Part shown: piece by piece, positions 1-6,848 of the stretch
How positions within the stretch are numbered: the stretch's first letter is position 1
Layout: each line of letters opens with the position of its first letter
Notes under the pieces: generated by a model
What the model saw: only the letters and a program-made list of their open reading frames with translations
Told to the model about the DNA's origin: nothing
Database searches by the model: none
Program-made: the position numbers and the translations under genes
Assembly (NCBI GenBank): GCA_947177645.1
Contig: CAMWVJ010000016.1
Location: forward strand, 1-10,332
Source of the DNA: an uncultured Desulfovibrio sp.
Lineage (GTDB): Bacteria; Desulfobacterota; Desulfovibrionia; Desulfovibrionales; Desulfovibrionaceae
Length of the DNA: 10,332 nt
Direction of reading: 5' to 3'

Positions 1-60
1 CTATGGAGGTGGCGGCCTCGCCCGCTAATGGTCGCTGCCCGTCGTAAAAATTTATGGATA

Positions 61-92
61 CCTACAAAAACTCAGGGGGCCGTTCGGCCCCC
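61..92 (-). terminator. Intrinsic terminator ending the operon after rplQ
   Basis: On the minus strand a perfect 7-bp GC stem (GGGGGCC, loop GAAC, GGCCCCC; plus-strand 75-92) is followed by TGAG and a run of five T (66-70). It starts about 40 bases past the rplQ stop codon. The T-run exists only on the minus-strand side, so the element ends transcription of the ribosomal operon and is not bidirectional. A smaller 4-bp stem (112-122) lies between rplQ and it. The strong stem, U-tract and position at the end of the array make this a firm call, although the T-run is short and begins four bases after the stem. Confidence 0.85.
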
Positions 93-131
93 GGAAGTGT
101 CGGTTGCATGAGCCCGCAGGGCGGCCCTTGG

Positions 132-524
132 CTACGCGGCGGGCTTGGCCTCCGCGGGGGCCGGCGCCGTGCGCGAGAACTCGATGATGGCCATGGGGGC
201 ATTGTCGCCCTTGCGGCGCGTGGCCAGCTTGAGCACGCGCGTATAGCCGCCGGGCACCTCGGCGAAGATGGGACCCACCTCGTCAAACAGGTGCTTGACG
301 AGGGCGTGGTCATTGAGCACGCGGTAGGCCAGACGGCGCGCGTGCAGGTCATTGCGCTTGGCAAGGGTGATGAGCGGTTCCACGACGCGGCGCAGATCCT
401 TGGCCTTCATCTCGGTGGTGCGGATCTTGCCATGAATGAGCAGCGCCTTGGCGAGATTCTGCAACATGGCCTTGCGGTGCGAGGGCGTCCGCGAGAATTT
501 TCTGCCGGAATTGCTATGCCTCAT
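132..524 (-). CDS. rplQ: 50S ribosomal protein L17
   Basis: L17 is a structural protein of the large ribosomal subunit near the peptide exit-tunnel side. The 130-residue product opens with the typical [20 protein letters not shown] and contains the family core ([20 protein letters not shown], residues about 23-42). It ends in a low-complexity tail rich in Ala and Pro (about residues 119-130) that is beyond the conserved core. The start codon overlaps the end of rpoA by 11 bases, and a Shine-Dalgarno AAGGAAG sits inside the last rpoA codons, so translation is probably coupled to rpoA. It is the last gene before the terminator. Confidence 0.98.
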   Translation of the reverse strand: MRHSNSGRKFSRTPSHRKAMLQNLAKALLIHGKIRTTEMKAKDLRRVVEPLITLAKRNDLHARRLAYRVLNDHALVKHLFDEVGPIFAEVPGGYTRVLKLATRRKGDNAPMAIIEFSRTAPAPAEAKPAA

Positions 525-1557
525 TTTGCTGCTTCCTTTTCCATTCCTGATACTTCTTGTCGAAGCCGTCCACCTTCATGCCGAAATCAAGCCCCATGTC
601 CAGAAGGACGCTCTTGATCTCGTCCAGGGATTTACGGCCAAAGTTCTTGGTCTTGAGCATCTCGCTCTCGGAGCGCTGCACGAGCTCGCCCACGGTGGCG
701 ATATTGGCGCTGCGCAGGCAGTTGGTGGCGCGCACGGAGAGCTCAAGGTCGTCGATGCTCTTGAAAAGATGCTCGTTGAGCTCGCTGTTGTCGCCCACGC
801 CGAGGTGCATGTCGCCCGAGACGCGCTCGTCAAAGTTGATGAAGACCGAGATCTGGACCTTGATGATCTTGGCGCTGTAGGCAACGGCGTCCTCGGGCGT
901 GAGCGAGCCGTCCGTCCAGACCTCGAGGATGAGCTTGTCGTAGTTGGTCATCTGGCCGACGCGCGCCTGCTCCACCGTGTAGGCCACCTTGCGCACGGGC
1001 GAGAAGCTGGAGTCCAGCTTGATGAGGCCGATCTCCTCGGCGAGGCCGTCGTGCATGTCGGCGGGCACATAGCCCTTGCCCATGCGGGCTTCGAGCTCCA
1101 TTTCCAGCGGGATGTCCTCGGTGAGGGTGGCGATGTGCAGGTCAGGATTCAGCACTTCCACATGCTGGTTGGCCTGGATCATGGCCGCGGTGACATTGCC
1201 CTTCTTGTCGGCGCGCAGGGTGAGGCGCTGGGGCTCGTCCGTATCCATGCGCAGGCGCACCTGCTTCAAGTTGAGCACCACGTCGGTCACATCTTCCAGA
1301 ACGCCGTGGATGGTGGTGAACTCGTGCTGCACCCCGTTGATGCGCACGGCCACGAAGGCCGCGCCCTGAAGCGACGACAGGAGCACGCGGCGCATGGCAT
1401 TGCCGATGGTGGTGCCATAGCCGCGTTCCAGCGGTTCGCAAATGAACTTGGCGTAGGTGCCGCTTGCGTTTTCCTCATCGCGCAGGATCTGCTCGGGCTT
1501 GACGAGCTCCGACCAGTTGCGGGCGTTGATGAGGCGTTCGCCCTGTTTGATAAGCAT
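514..1557 (-). CDS. rpoA: DNA-directed RNA polymerase alpha subunit
   Basis: Alpha dimerises to nucleate assembly of RNA polymerase. Its C-terminal domain touches UP-element DNA and activators. The 347-residue product has the N-terminal dimerisation/assembly domain (about 1-245) with the family motif [18 protein letters not shown] at 45-62. A linker follows, then the C-terminal domain (about 265-330) with VRATNC at 275-280 and NFGRKS at 305-310. Aligned by motif, R276, N279, C280, G307, K309 and S310 match the E. coli DNA-binding set R265, N268, C269, G296, K298 and S299, so UP-element recognition should be intact. The start lies 12 bases after the rpsD stop; the ribosome site is a plain G-run (GGGGGC) and looks weak. 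Its 3' end overlaps rplQ. As in most bacteria it sits with the S13-S11-S4 genes. Confidence 0.99.
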   Translation of the reverse strand: MLIKQGERLINARNWSELVKPEQILRDEENASGTYAKFICEPLERGYGTTIGNAMRRVLLSSLQGAAFVAVRINGVQHEFTTIHGVLEDVTDVVLNLKQVRLRMDTDEPQRLTLRADKKGNVTAAMIQANQHVEVLNPDLHIATLTEDIPLEMELEARMGKGYVPADMHDGLAEEIGLIKLDSSFSPVRKVAYTVEQARVGQMTNYDKLILEVWTDGSLTPEDAVAYSAKIIKVQISVFINFDERVSGDMHLGVGDNSELNEHLFKSIDDLELSVRATNCLRSANIATVGELVQRSESEMLKTKNFGRKSLDEIKSVLLDMGLDFGMKVDGFDKKYQEWKRKQQNEA

Positions 1558-1569
1558 GAGGCCCCCGGC

Positions 1570-2196
1570 TTATTTCGAATAAAGTTCGACGATGAGCTGC
1601 TCGTTGACGGGGAACTGGATATCGTCACGCTGCGGGAGCGCCTTGACCGTCCCCTTGAAGGCCGCGCCGTCCGCCTCGAGCCAGGCGGGGCAGCCGCGGC
1701 GCGCCACGGCCTCCTGGGCGACGGCCAGCGCGGGGATCTTGCGGTTCTTTTCCGGCACCTCGATGACATCGCCCACGCGCACCTGCAGCGAGGGGATGTT
1801 CACCTTGCGGCCGTTGAGCGTGAACAGCCCGTGGCGCACCATCTGCCGGGCCTGGTCGCGGGAACTCGCGAAGCCCAGCCGGTAGACCACATTGTCGAGC
1901 CGGCGCTCGAGCGTGACCAGCAAATTGGTACCGGTGACGCCGCGGTGCATCTCGGCCTTTTCAAAATAGCCGCGGAACTGGCGCTCCAGCACGCCGTAGG
2001 CGCGCCGCGTCTTCTGCTTTTCGCGCAGCTGGACGGCATATTCGCTGACCTTCTTGCGCGCGCGGCCGTGCTGGCCCGGGGCGTAGGGGCGACGCTCATA
2101 GGCGCACTTGTCGGTGAAGCAGCGGTCGCCCTTCAGGAAGAGCTTGCAGCCTTCGCGGCGGCAGAGACGGCATTTGGCTTCCGTATATTTGGCCAT
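1570..2196 (-). CDS. rpsD: 30S ribosomal protein S4, zinc-binding form
   Basis: S4 is a primary 16S rRNA binder that starts small-subunit assembly. In E. coli it is also the translational repressor of the alpha operon. The 208-residue product has cysteines at 9, 12, 26 and 31, matching the zinc-binding set known from Thermus S4, so this is the zinc (C+) form; C17 is extra. The S4 RNA-binding domain follows from about residue 98 ([20 protein letters not shown], then [15 protein letters not shown]). The ATG is supported by the Shine-Dalgarno GAGGA about 8 bases upstream. The 45-base gap to rpsK contains a small hairpin (5-bp stem CGCGG/CCGCG, 2222-2238). Confidence 0.99.
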   Translation of the reverse strand: MAKYTEAKCRLCRREGCKLFLKGDRCFTDKCAYERRPYAPGQHGRARKKVSEYAVQLREKQKTRRAYGVLERQFRGYFEKAEMHRGVTGTNLLVTLERRLDNVVYRLGFASSRDQARQMVRHGLFTLNGRKVNIPSLQVRVGDVIEVPEKNRKIPALAVAQEAVARRGCPAWLEADGAAFKGTVKALPQRDDIQFPVNEQLIVELYSK

Positions 2197-2241
2197 GGAT
2201 AGTTCCTCTTCGTTGATTCGGCGCGGTGAAGCTCCGCGAAA

Positions 2242-2631
2242 CTACACGCGCCGGCGCTTGGGCGGACGGCAGCCGTTGTGCGGGATGGGCGTGACATCAC
2301 GGATGAAGGCGACGCGGAAGCCGGCGGCGGCGATGGCCCGCATGGCGGCCTCACGGCCGGAGCCAGGGCCCTTCACATAGACGCCCACGGTGCGCATGCC
2401 GTTTTCCTGCGCTTTGCGGGCGGCGGTTTCCGCGGCCACCTGGGCGGCGAAGGGGGTGGACTTGCGCGAGCCCTTGAAGCCGCTCTGCCCGGCCGACGCC
2501 CAGGAAATGGCGTTGCCGCGCGTGTCCGTGAAGGTGATGATGGTATTGTTGAACGAGGCCTGGATGTGGGCGATGCCCAGAGGCACGTTCTTCCTTTCCT
2601 TTTTCTTGACCGCTTTCTTGGGTCTTGCCAT
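2242..2631 (-). CDS. rpsK: 30S ribosomal protein S11
   Basis: S11 is part of the platform of the small subunit, next to the Shine-Dalgarno helix formed by the 16S 3' end. The 129-residue product has a basic N-terminus ([19 protein letters not shown]), the family core [19 protein letters not shown], and the canonical C-terminus [18 protein letters not shown]. Length and ends agree with the family. The start is ATG with GAGGG about 7 bases upstream. It lies 35 bases after rpsM, in the usual S13-S11-S4-alpha order. Confidence 0.99.
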   Translation of the reverse strand: MARPKKAVKKKERKNVPLGIAHIQASFNNTIITFTDTRGNAISWASAGQSGFKGSRKSTPFAAQVAAETAARKAQENGMRTVGVYVKGPGSGREAAMRAIAAAGFRVAFIRDVTPIPHNGCRPPKRRRV

Positions 2632-2666
2632 GACTGTCCCTCAAGTTGGCTGGATGGAGGAGCCGA

Positions 2667-3035
2667 TTACTTTTTCTTGCCCACGGCGCCGCGGCGCGGC
2701 CCCTTGCGCGTGCGCGCATTGGTGTGGGTGCGCTGCCCGTGGACGGGGAGCCCGCGGCGGTGCCGCAGGCCGCGATAGCAGCCGATGTCCATAAGCCGCT
2801 TGATATTGCCCGAAACCTCGCGGCGCAGGTCGCCTTCCACCTTGTAGTGCTGCTCGAGCTCCTTGCGGATCTCGTTGACCTCATCGGCGGAGAGATCGTC
2901 AATATTGCGCTCCCAGTTGACCCCGGTGGTGTCCAGGATCTTCAGGGCAGTGGTACGGCCGATGCCGTAGATGTAGGTAAGCGCAATGTCCACCCTTTTG
3001 CCGCGCGGCAAATCAACACCTGCTATTCTCGCCAC
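2667..3035 (-). CDS. rpsM: 30S ribosomal protein S13
   Basis: S13 sits in the head of the small subunit, contacts the P-site tRNA with its C-terminal tail and forms inter-subunit bridges. The 122-residue product begins [20 protein letters not shown] and carries the helix-hairpin-helix-like segment [13 protein letters not shown]. It ends in a strongly basic tail ([19 protein letters not shown]). The start codon is GTG, the only non-ATG start I accept in this window. It is supported by the Shine-Dalgarno AGGAG 7-8 bases upstream and by the conserved N-terminus. In the motif before the tail the sequence reads LPVHGQRT, where LPVRGQRT is the common form. It follows rpmJ by 15 bases. Confidence 0.99.
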   Translation of the reverse strand: MARIAGVDLPRGKRVDIALTYIYGIGRTTALKILDTTGVNWERNIDDLSADEVNEIRKELEQHYKVEGDLRREVSGNIKRLMDIGCYRGLRHRRGLPVHGQRTHTNARTRKGPRRGAVGKKK

Positions 3036-3050
3036 AATCGTTCTCCTGCC

Positions 3051-3164
3051 CTAGCCCTGGCGCTGCTTGTGCCGGGGGTTTTCGCAGATGACTCGAAGCA
3101 CTCCCTTGCGCCGGATGACTTTGCACTTGGGGCATATTTTCTTGACGGACGGTCTGACTTTCAT
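3051..3164 (-). CDS. rpmJ: 50S ribosomal protein L36, zinc-binding form
   Basis: L36 is the smallest ribosomal protein and binds 23S rRNA. The 37-residue product begins [20 protein letters not shown] and has C11, C14, C27 and H32, the Cys-Cys-Cys-His zinc ligand set of the C+ form. The ATG at 3164 gives the standard L36 N-terminus and is preceded by GTGGAG about 8 bases upstream. An in-frame reading further upstream has no L36 similarity and is not part of the gene. It is the first gene after the likely internal promoter downstream of map, followed 15 bases later by rpsM. Confidence 0.97.
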
Positions 3165-3261
3165 CTCGCTACTCCACATGGCGTATGCCGATTTCGCCGA
3201 AAAACAGGGCCTGCGCCAACGCCGCTTGGGCGCGCGCCGCTCCGTCTGGCAAGAACGGAAA
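3165..3261 (-). promoter_or_regulatory. Structured 5' leader of the rpmJ-rpsM-rpsK-rpsD-rpoA-rplQ segment
   Basis: This gene-free stretch between map and rpmJ would be the untranslated leader if the promoter at 3262-3290 is used (inferred start near 3255). On the minus strand it can form three hairpins: a 5-bp stem TCCGT/ACGGA (3241-3259), a 7-bp stem GCGCCAA pairing with TTGGCGC around one bulged C (3213-3233), and a 4-bp stem GGCG/CGCC (3180-3198). A run of five T (3200-3204) lies eight bases after the second hairpin, too far for a convincing terminator. In E. coli, S4 binds a leader pseudoknot of the alpha operon. This leader is in the equivalent position, but I cannot show that the fold is equivalent. 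Confidence 0.4.
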
Positions 3262-3290
3262 TCTTTAGCCGTGTTGTGCCAACTTGTCAA
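3262..3290 (-). promoter_or_regulatory. Likely sigma70-type promoter overlapping the map stop codon
   Basis: On the minus strand a perfect -35 hexamer TTGACA (3290-3285) is followed by exactly 17 bases and then TAAAGA (3267-3262), which matches 3 of 6 consensus -10 bases. The map stop codon TGA is positions 2-4 of the -35 box. It would make transcripts starting near 3255 with a leader of about 90 bases before rpmJ, covering the classical alpha-operon genes. The perfect -35, ideal spacing and position in a gap support it; the weak -10 and lack of experimental data limit confidence. Confidence 0.6.
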
Positions 3291-4081
3291 GCGGCAATGG
3301 TGTGCCGGTTGAGCCCCCTGTCGGAAATGCTCAGAATCTTCGGGCCGTCGGGCGTGATGGCGACGCTGTGCTCGAAATGCGCGGCCCATTTGCCGTCCTT
3401 GGTGACGGCCGTCCACTTGTCCTCGAGGATGTCCACCTCGTGCGTGCCGAGCGTCACCATGGGTTCGATGGCGATGACCATGCCGCTGTGCAGGGTGAGC
3501 CCGGGGCTCGCCGGCCGGAAATTGGGCACCTCGGGCTTCTCGTGCATCCTGGCGCCCACGCCGTGGCCCACGAAGCGGCGCACCACGCCGAGGCCGGCGG
3601 CCTCCACATGCTTCTGGATGGCGGCGCCGATGGCGTACACGTCATTGCCCGGACGCGCCTGCTCGATGCCCACATAGAGGCTTTCCTCGGTGACGCGCAT
3701 GAGGCGCCGGGCCTCGTCGCTCACCCGGCCCACCGGGTAGGTGCGCGCCGCGTCGCCCACGAAGCCTTCAAACACCACGCCCATGTCCACGCTCACGATG
3801 TCCCCCTCCTCAAGCGGCCGGTCAGAGGGGAAGCCGTGCACCACCTGCTCGTTCACGGAGCAGCAGGTGGCGAAGGGATAGCCGCAATAGCCGAGGAAGG
3901 CGGGCTTGACCTTGTAATCCGCGCACATGTCGCGCGCGAGCTCCTCAAACTGCTTCGTGGTCACGCCCGGGGCCACCAGGTCGCCCACCGCGTCGAGGAC
4001 ATTGGCCACCATGCGGTTGGCCTCGCGCAGGCAGGCGATCTCGCGGTCGTTCTTGATATAGGCGCCGTGGTACTTTTTCAT
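3287..4081 (-). CDS. map: Methionine aminopeptidase, type I
   Basis: This cytosolic metallo-enzyme removes the initiator methionine from nascent proteins as they leave the ribosome. The 264-residue product has all five metal ligands of the pita-bread fold: D99, D110, H173, E206 and E237, in motifs [26 protein letters not shown] and HFEHSV. The catalytic histidines H82 (VHGFP) and H180 ([11 protein letters not shown]) are also present. There is no N-terminal zinc-finger extension, so it is the short bacterial type I. It follows secY by 16 bases; its ribosome site is weak (no clear AGGAG), suggesting coupling to secY translation. In many bacteria map also lies after secY, but there with adk before it and infA after it; both are absent here. 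Its stop codon lies inside a promoter -35 box. Confidence 0.98.
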
Positions 4082-4097
4082 CGCCCAAACACCGGCC

Positions 4098-5411
4098 CTA
4101 GGCCCGGCCGCTCCTGCGGGCCTTTTGCATCAGGCCCTGGTACTGGCTGGAGATCATGTGGGATTCCACCTGGTTCATGAAGTCCATGGCGACGCCCACC
4201 AGGATGAGCAGGCTCGTGCCGCCGAAATAGAACGGCACGTTGAAGTTGCGGATGAGCAGCATGGGCATGAGGCAGACAAGCGAGATATACACCGCGCCCG
4301 AGAGCGTGAGCCGTGAGAGCACGTTGTCGATATATTCCGCGGTCTTTTCGCCGGGCCGGATGCCGGGGATGAAGCCGCCGGCCTTCTTCAGGTTCTCGGC
4401 CATTTCCTTGGGGTCGAAGATGATGGCCGTGTAGAAGTAGCAGAAGAAGAACATCAGGGCCACATAGAGCACATTGTACATGAGCCCGTTGGGCGAGAAG
4501 AACTCGGCCGCGCGGCGCACATATTCATTGCCGGAGAACTGGCCCACCGTCGCCGGGAAGAGCAACAGCGACGAGGCGAAGATGGGCGGGATGACGCCGG
4601 CGGTGTTGAGCCTGAGCGGCAGGTGCGAGCTCTGGCCGCCGAACATCTTGCGGCCCACCTGTCGCTTGGCGTAGCTGATGGGGATGCGCCGCTGCGCGCG
4701 CTCCACAAAGACGATGCACACCGTGACCGCGGCCATGAACACGAGGATGACGATGGCCATGAAGATGCTCATGTCGCCGGCCTCGATGAGCGCAAAGGAC
4801 TGGATGATGCCGCGCGGGATGCCGACCACGATGCCGCAGAAGATGATGAGCGAGATGCCGTTGCCGATGCCGCGCTCGGTGATCTGCTCGCCCAGCCACA
4901 TGACGAGCACCGAACCCGCCGTGAAGGTGATCATGGTGACGATGCGGAATTCCCAGCCGGGATGGAGCACCACCGGGGTGCCCGCCGGGCTCGTCATGTT
5001 CTCGAGGCCCACGGCGATGCCCAGGCCCTGCACCAGGGTGATGAGCACCGTGAGGTAACGGGTGTACTGCGTTATCTTGCGCCGGCCGGCCTGGCCCTCC
5101 TCGCGGGCCATGCGCTTGATGTCCGGGCTCACCACCTGCAAAAGCTGCATGATGATGGACGCCGAGATGTACGGCATGACGCCGAGCGCGAATACGGAGA
5201 CGTTGGACAGGCCGCCGCCGGAGAACATGTCGAAAAGGCTGAACAGCGTGCCGGCCATGCTGTCGAAGAAGGAGGCCAGGGCGGATGCGTTCACGCCGGG
5301 GATCGGCACATGGACGCCGATCCGGTAGCAGCACAGGATGAGGAAGGTCCAGCCCAGGCGTTTCGCCAGGGCCGGCTGGCCCGCCATCGTATTTGCCGTT
5401 CCCGTTGCCAT
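4098..5411 (-). CDS. secY: Protein translocase subunit SecY
   Basis: SecY is the inner-membrane channel through which unfolded proteins are exported or inserted, working with SecE, SecG, SecA and ribosomes. The 437-residue product is hydrophobic with about ten membrane segments, the first at about 20-38. It has the plug region after PIPGV (35-40), the family signature GVMPYISASIIMQLL (77-91), the GERGIGNG-like loop (ITERGIGNG, 177-185) and the cytosolic loop IPGIRPGEKT (348-357) with R352, the invariant arginine needed for SecA-driven export. The ATG at 5411 gives the usual N-terminal length. Its Shine-Dalgarno is poor (ACGAG); an ATG eight codons downstream is possible but would shorten the normal N-terminus. 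It is preceded by a structured 192-base gap and followed closely by map. Confidence 0.99.
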   Translation of the reverse strand: MATGTANTMAGQPALAKRLGWTFLILCCYRIGVHVPIPGVNASALASFFDSMAGTLFSLFDMFSGGGLSNVSVFALGVMPYISASIIMQLLQVVSPDIKRMAREEGQAGRRKITQYTRYLTVLITLVQGLGIAVGLENMTSPAGTPVVLHPGWEFRIVTMITFTAGSVLVMWLGEQITERGIGNGISLIIFCGIVVGIPRGIIQSFALIEAGDMSIFMAIVILVFMAAVTVCIVFVERAQRRIPISYAKRQVGRKMFGGQSSHLPLRLNTAGVIPPIFASSLLLFPATVGQFSGNEYVRRAAEFFSPNGLMYNVLYVALMFFFCYFYTAIIFDPKEMAENLKKAGGFIPGIRPGEKTAEYIDNVLSRLTLSGAVYISLVCLMPMLLIRNFNVPFYFGGTSLLILVGVAMDFMNQVESHMISSQYQGLMQKARRSGRA

Positions 5412-5603
5412 GCAAGACTCGTTCTCGTTTGCGCTGCCCCGCAGGGGCGCGCGTGGAGCGGATGTTCCTTACCGTGAGCAAAAGCCCGGGCGCCAATGCC
5501 GCCCGAAGCTGCGCCGCGCCAGACGGGACAAGACGCGCAAGCGCATCACAGCCCCGGGGGGCCGTGATGCCGCAGCCTTGCGCGTCAGATCCCGAAACCC
5601 TGG
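5412..5603 (-). promoter_or_regulatory. 192-base rplO-secY intergenic region with three hairpins
   Basis: This is the largest gap in the array. On the minus strand it carries, in order: the long hairpin at 5532-5586 (separate entry), a 6-bp hairpin CGGGCG/CGCCCG (5487-5505), and a GCCCC-TGC-GGGGC hairpin extended by GCGC/GCGC around one bulged A (5431-5452), which ends 20 bases before the secY start codon. No convincing -35/-10 pair and no U-tract after any stem were seen, so it is neither a clear promoter nor a terminator. A role in mRNA processing or in setting secY expression relative to the ribosomal genes is an inference from position. Confidence 0.5.
5532..5586 (-). promoter_or_regulatory. 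Long two-part RNA hairpin between rplO and secY
   Basis: On the minus strand a 10-bp perfect outer stem (GACGCGCAAG with CTTGCGCGTC) encloses an asymmetric internal loop (6 bases against 1). Inside is an inner stem of up to 13 pairs (GCATCACGGCCCC with GGGGCTGTGATGC) closed by CC; in practice about 12 pairs with a 4-base loop. The only imperfect pair is G-U in the minus-strand RNA but A-C in the plus-strand RNA, so the fold favours the transcribed strand of the operon. No T-run follows, so it is not a standard terminator. A double-strand RNase processing site or a translation-control element is possible; the function is unknown. Confidence 0.7.
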
Positions 5604-6125
5604 CTATTTCGCTTCAACTTCTTCCGTAACTTCTTCCACCACGTCTTCCGCCATTTCTGGGGCCTCGGTGAGCACTTCCACGAGAAGTTCGTTCACCTTG
5701 CCCCCGGCCTTCTGGATCTTCTCCACGGCGGCGCGGCTGAAGCGGTGGGCCTCGATGTTCATGGGCGCGGTGATGTCGCCGCGGGAGAGCACCTTGACGA
5801 GCGAGCCGCCCTTGACGAGCCTGCGCTCATAGATATCTTCCAGCGTGATGTCGGTCATGCCCGGGAAGGCCTCGGCCAGCGTGTCCAGGTTCACCACATC
5901 GTAGCGGATCTTGAACAGGGCGTTCTTGAAGCCGTGCTTGGGGAGCCGGCGCTGGAGCGGCATCTGGCCGCCTTCAAAACCGGGGCGCACGCCGCCGCCG
6001 GAGCGGGCGTTCTGGCCCTTGTGCCCGCGGCCGGAAGTGCCGCCGAGGCCGGAACCCTGGCCGCGGCCCACCCTGCGGCGCTGTTTGCGCTCTTCAGGAA
6101 AGGGATAGAGATCGTGCAGTTGCAT
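5604..6125 (-). CDS. rplO: 50S ribosomal protein L15
   Basis: L15 binds 23S rRNA late in large-subunit assembly. The 173-residue product has the Gly/Arg-rich N-terminal arm (RRRVGRGQGSGLGGTSGRGH, residues 17-36, then KGQNARSGGG) and the globular C-terminal domain with the L15 motif around GGSLVKVLSRGDITAPMN (107-123). It is about 25-30 residues longer than the usual 144-148. The extra part (about 149-173) is very acidic, nine Glu and one Asp against a single Lys, which is unusual for an rRNA-binding protein. Start at ATG with GAGGAGA six bases upstream. It follows rpmD by 21 bases and precedes the large gap before secY. Confidence 0.98.
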   Translation of the reverse strand: MQLHDLYPFPEERKQRRRVGRGQGSGLGGTSGRGHKGQNARSGGGVRPGFEGGQMPLQRRLPKHGFKNALFKIRYDVVNLDTLAEAFPGMTDITLEDIYERRLVKGGSLVKVLSRGDITAPMNIEAHRFSRAAVEKIQKAGGKVNELLVEVLTEAPEMAEDVVEEVTEEVEAK

Positions 6126-6146
6126 AGTCTTCTCCTCGCGCGACCG

Positions 6147-6323
6147 CTATTCCACGACGGCCACAAGATGCGGAACCTTGGCGATGATGCCCCGGATGGC
6201 CGGGGTGTCCTTGAACGTCTTGACCATCTGCATGCGCTTCAGGCCAAGGGCGTCCAACATCCTGCGCTGGTGGGGCGTGGTGCCGATGCGCGAGCGCACA
6301 AGTTTGACTTTGATTTCGGCCAT
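6147..6323 (-). CDS. rpmD: 50S ribosomal protein L30
   Basis: L30 is a small large-subunit protein with a ferredoxin-like fold, found in the spc operon between S5 and L15. The 58-residue product (MAEIKVKLVRSRIGTTPHQR and on) has the family pattern IGTTPHQRRMLDALGLKRM and is of normal length. An in-frame GTG at 6329 would add two residues, but it overlaps the Shine-Dalgarno GAGGAAG (6335-6329). The ATG at 6323 is five bases beyond that site and gives the normal N-terminus, so I chose it. The ribosome site lies inside the last codons of rpsE, whose stop is two bases before the ATG: tight translational coupling. Confidence 0.97.
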   Translation of the reverse strand: MAEIKVKLVRSRIGTTPHQRRMLDALGLKRMQMVKTFKDTPAIRGIIAKVPHLVAVVE

Positions 6324-6325
6324 GG

Positions 6326-6847
6326 TCACTTCCTCGGGGCTTCGAGCTTCATGCCGCGCAGGTCGGAGACCTCGGCGGCGCTGCGCAGGGCTTCGAGGCC
6401 CTGCATGGTGGCGCGCAGCACATTGTGGGGATTGTTGGTGCCAATGGCCTTGGCGAGCACGTCGCGCACGCCCACGGCCTCCATGACCGCGCGCACGGCG
6501 CCGCCGGCGATGATGCCGGTGCCCTCGCTTGCGGGCTTCAGCATGACGCGCCCGGCGCCGAAGCGGCCCAGCACCTCATAGGGCAAGGTGCCTTCCAGAA
6601 GGGGGATGCGCACGCGGTTCTTGCGGGCGCGCTCCGTGGCCTTGCGCAGGGCTTCGGGCACTTCCTGGGCCTTGCCGAGGCCGTAGCCCACGCCGCCCTT
6701 GCCGTCGCCCACGACCACGAGGGCGCTGAAGCTGAAACGCCGGCCGCCCTTGACCACCTTGGCCACGCGGTTGAGGGAGACGATCTTTTCGATTTCGCCC
6801 AGCTCGTTCTGCTGGGTATCGCTGTTGCTCGAGTTTTCCTGACGCAT
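6326..6847 (-). CDS. rpsE: 30S ribosomal protein S5
   Basis: S5 lies near the mRNA entry and decoding region and contributes to accuracy. The 173-residue product has a polar, non-conserved N-terminus ([20 protein letters not shown]) and the N-terminal RNA-binding domain ([34 protein letters not shown]). The C-terminal domain reads [20 protein letters not shown] and [13 protein letters not shown]. The KGGRRFSF loop is the region where spectinomycin-resistance changes occur in other bacteria; it looks wild type. The start is ATG at 6847, with GGAG seven bases upstream and the rplR stop one base before. A much longer frame upstream overlaps rplR and has no S5 similarity, so it was not used. Confidence 0.98.
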   Translation of the reverse strand: MRQENSSNSDTQQNELGEIEKIVSLNRVAKVVKGGRRFSFSALVVVGDGKGGVGYGLGKAQEVPEALRKATERARKNRVRIPLLEGTLPYEVLGRFGAGRVMLKPASEGTGIIAGGAVRAVMEAVGVRDVLAKAIGTNNPHNVLRATMQGLEALRSAAEVSDLRGMKLEAPRK

Positions 6848-6848
6848 A

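Noticed and set aside
112..122. Small GCCC-GCA-GGGC stem after rplQ as a second terminator
   Set aside because: Only four pairs and no T-run. The true terminator is the perfect stem at 75-92.
436..2202. 588-codon plus-strand open frame opposite rplQ, rpoA and rpsD
   Set aside because: Antisense shadow of well-supported genes, with His/Ala/Gly/Val-rich composition and no domain. It spans two gene boundaries, which a real gene would have no reason to do.
3200..3233. Attenuator-like hairpin followed by five T in the rpmJ leader
   Set aside because: The T-run is eight bases after the stem and the stem has a bulge, so termination is not convincing. It is recorded only as part of the structured leader.
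3165..3416. 121-codon reading of rpmJ extended upstream into map
   Set aside because: Only the last 37 residues match L36. The rest covers a leader and the antisense-like frame of map, and the ATG at 3164 has a ribosome site.
3284..4180. 298-codon plus-strand frame opposite map
   Set aside because: Antisense to a map gene with a full set of catalytic residues. Composition is typical of a shadow frame.
4623..5477. 284-codon plus-strand frame opposite secY, very rich in His, Asp and Arg
   Set aside because: The composition is the complement of hydrophobic SecY codons. It has no membrane segments, no motif and no credible function.
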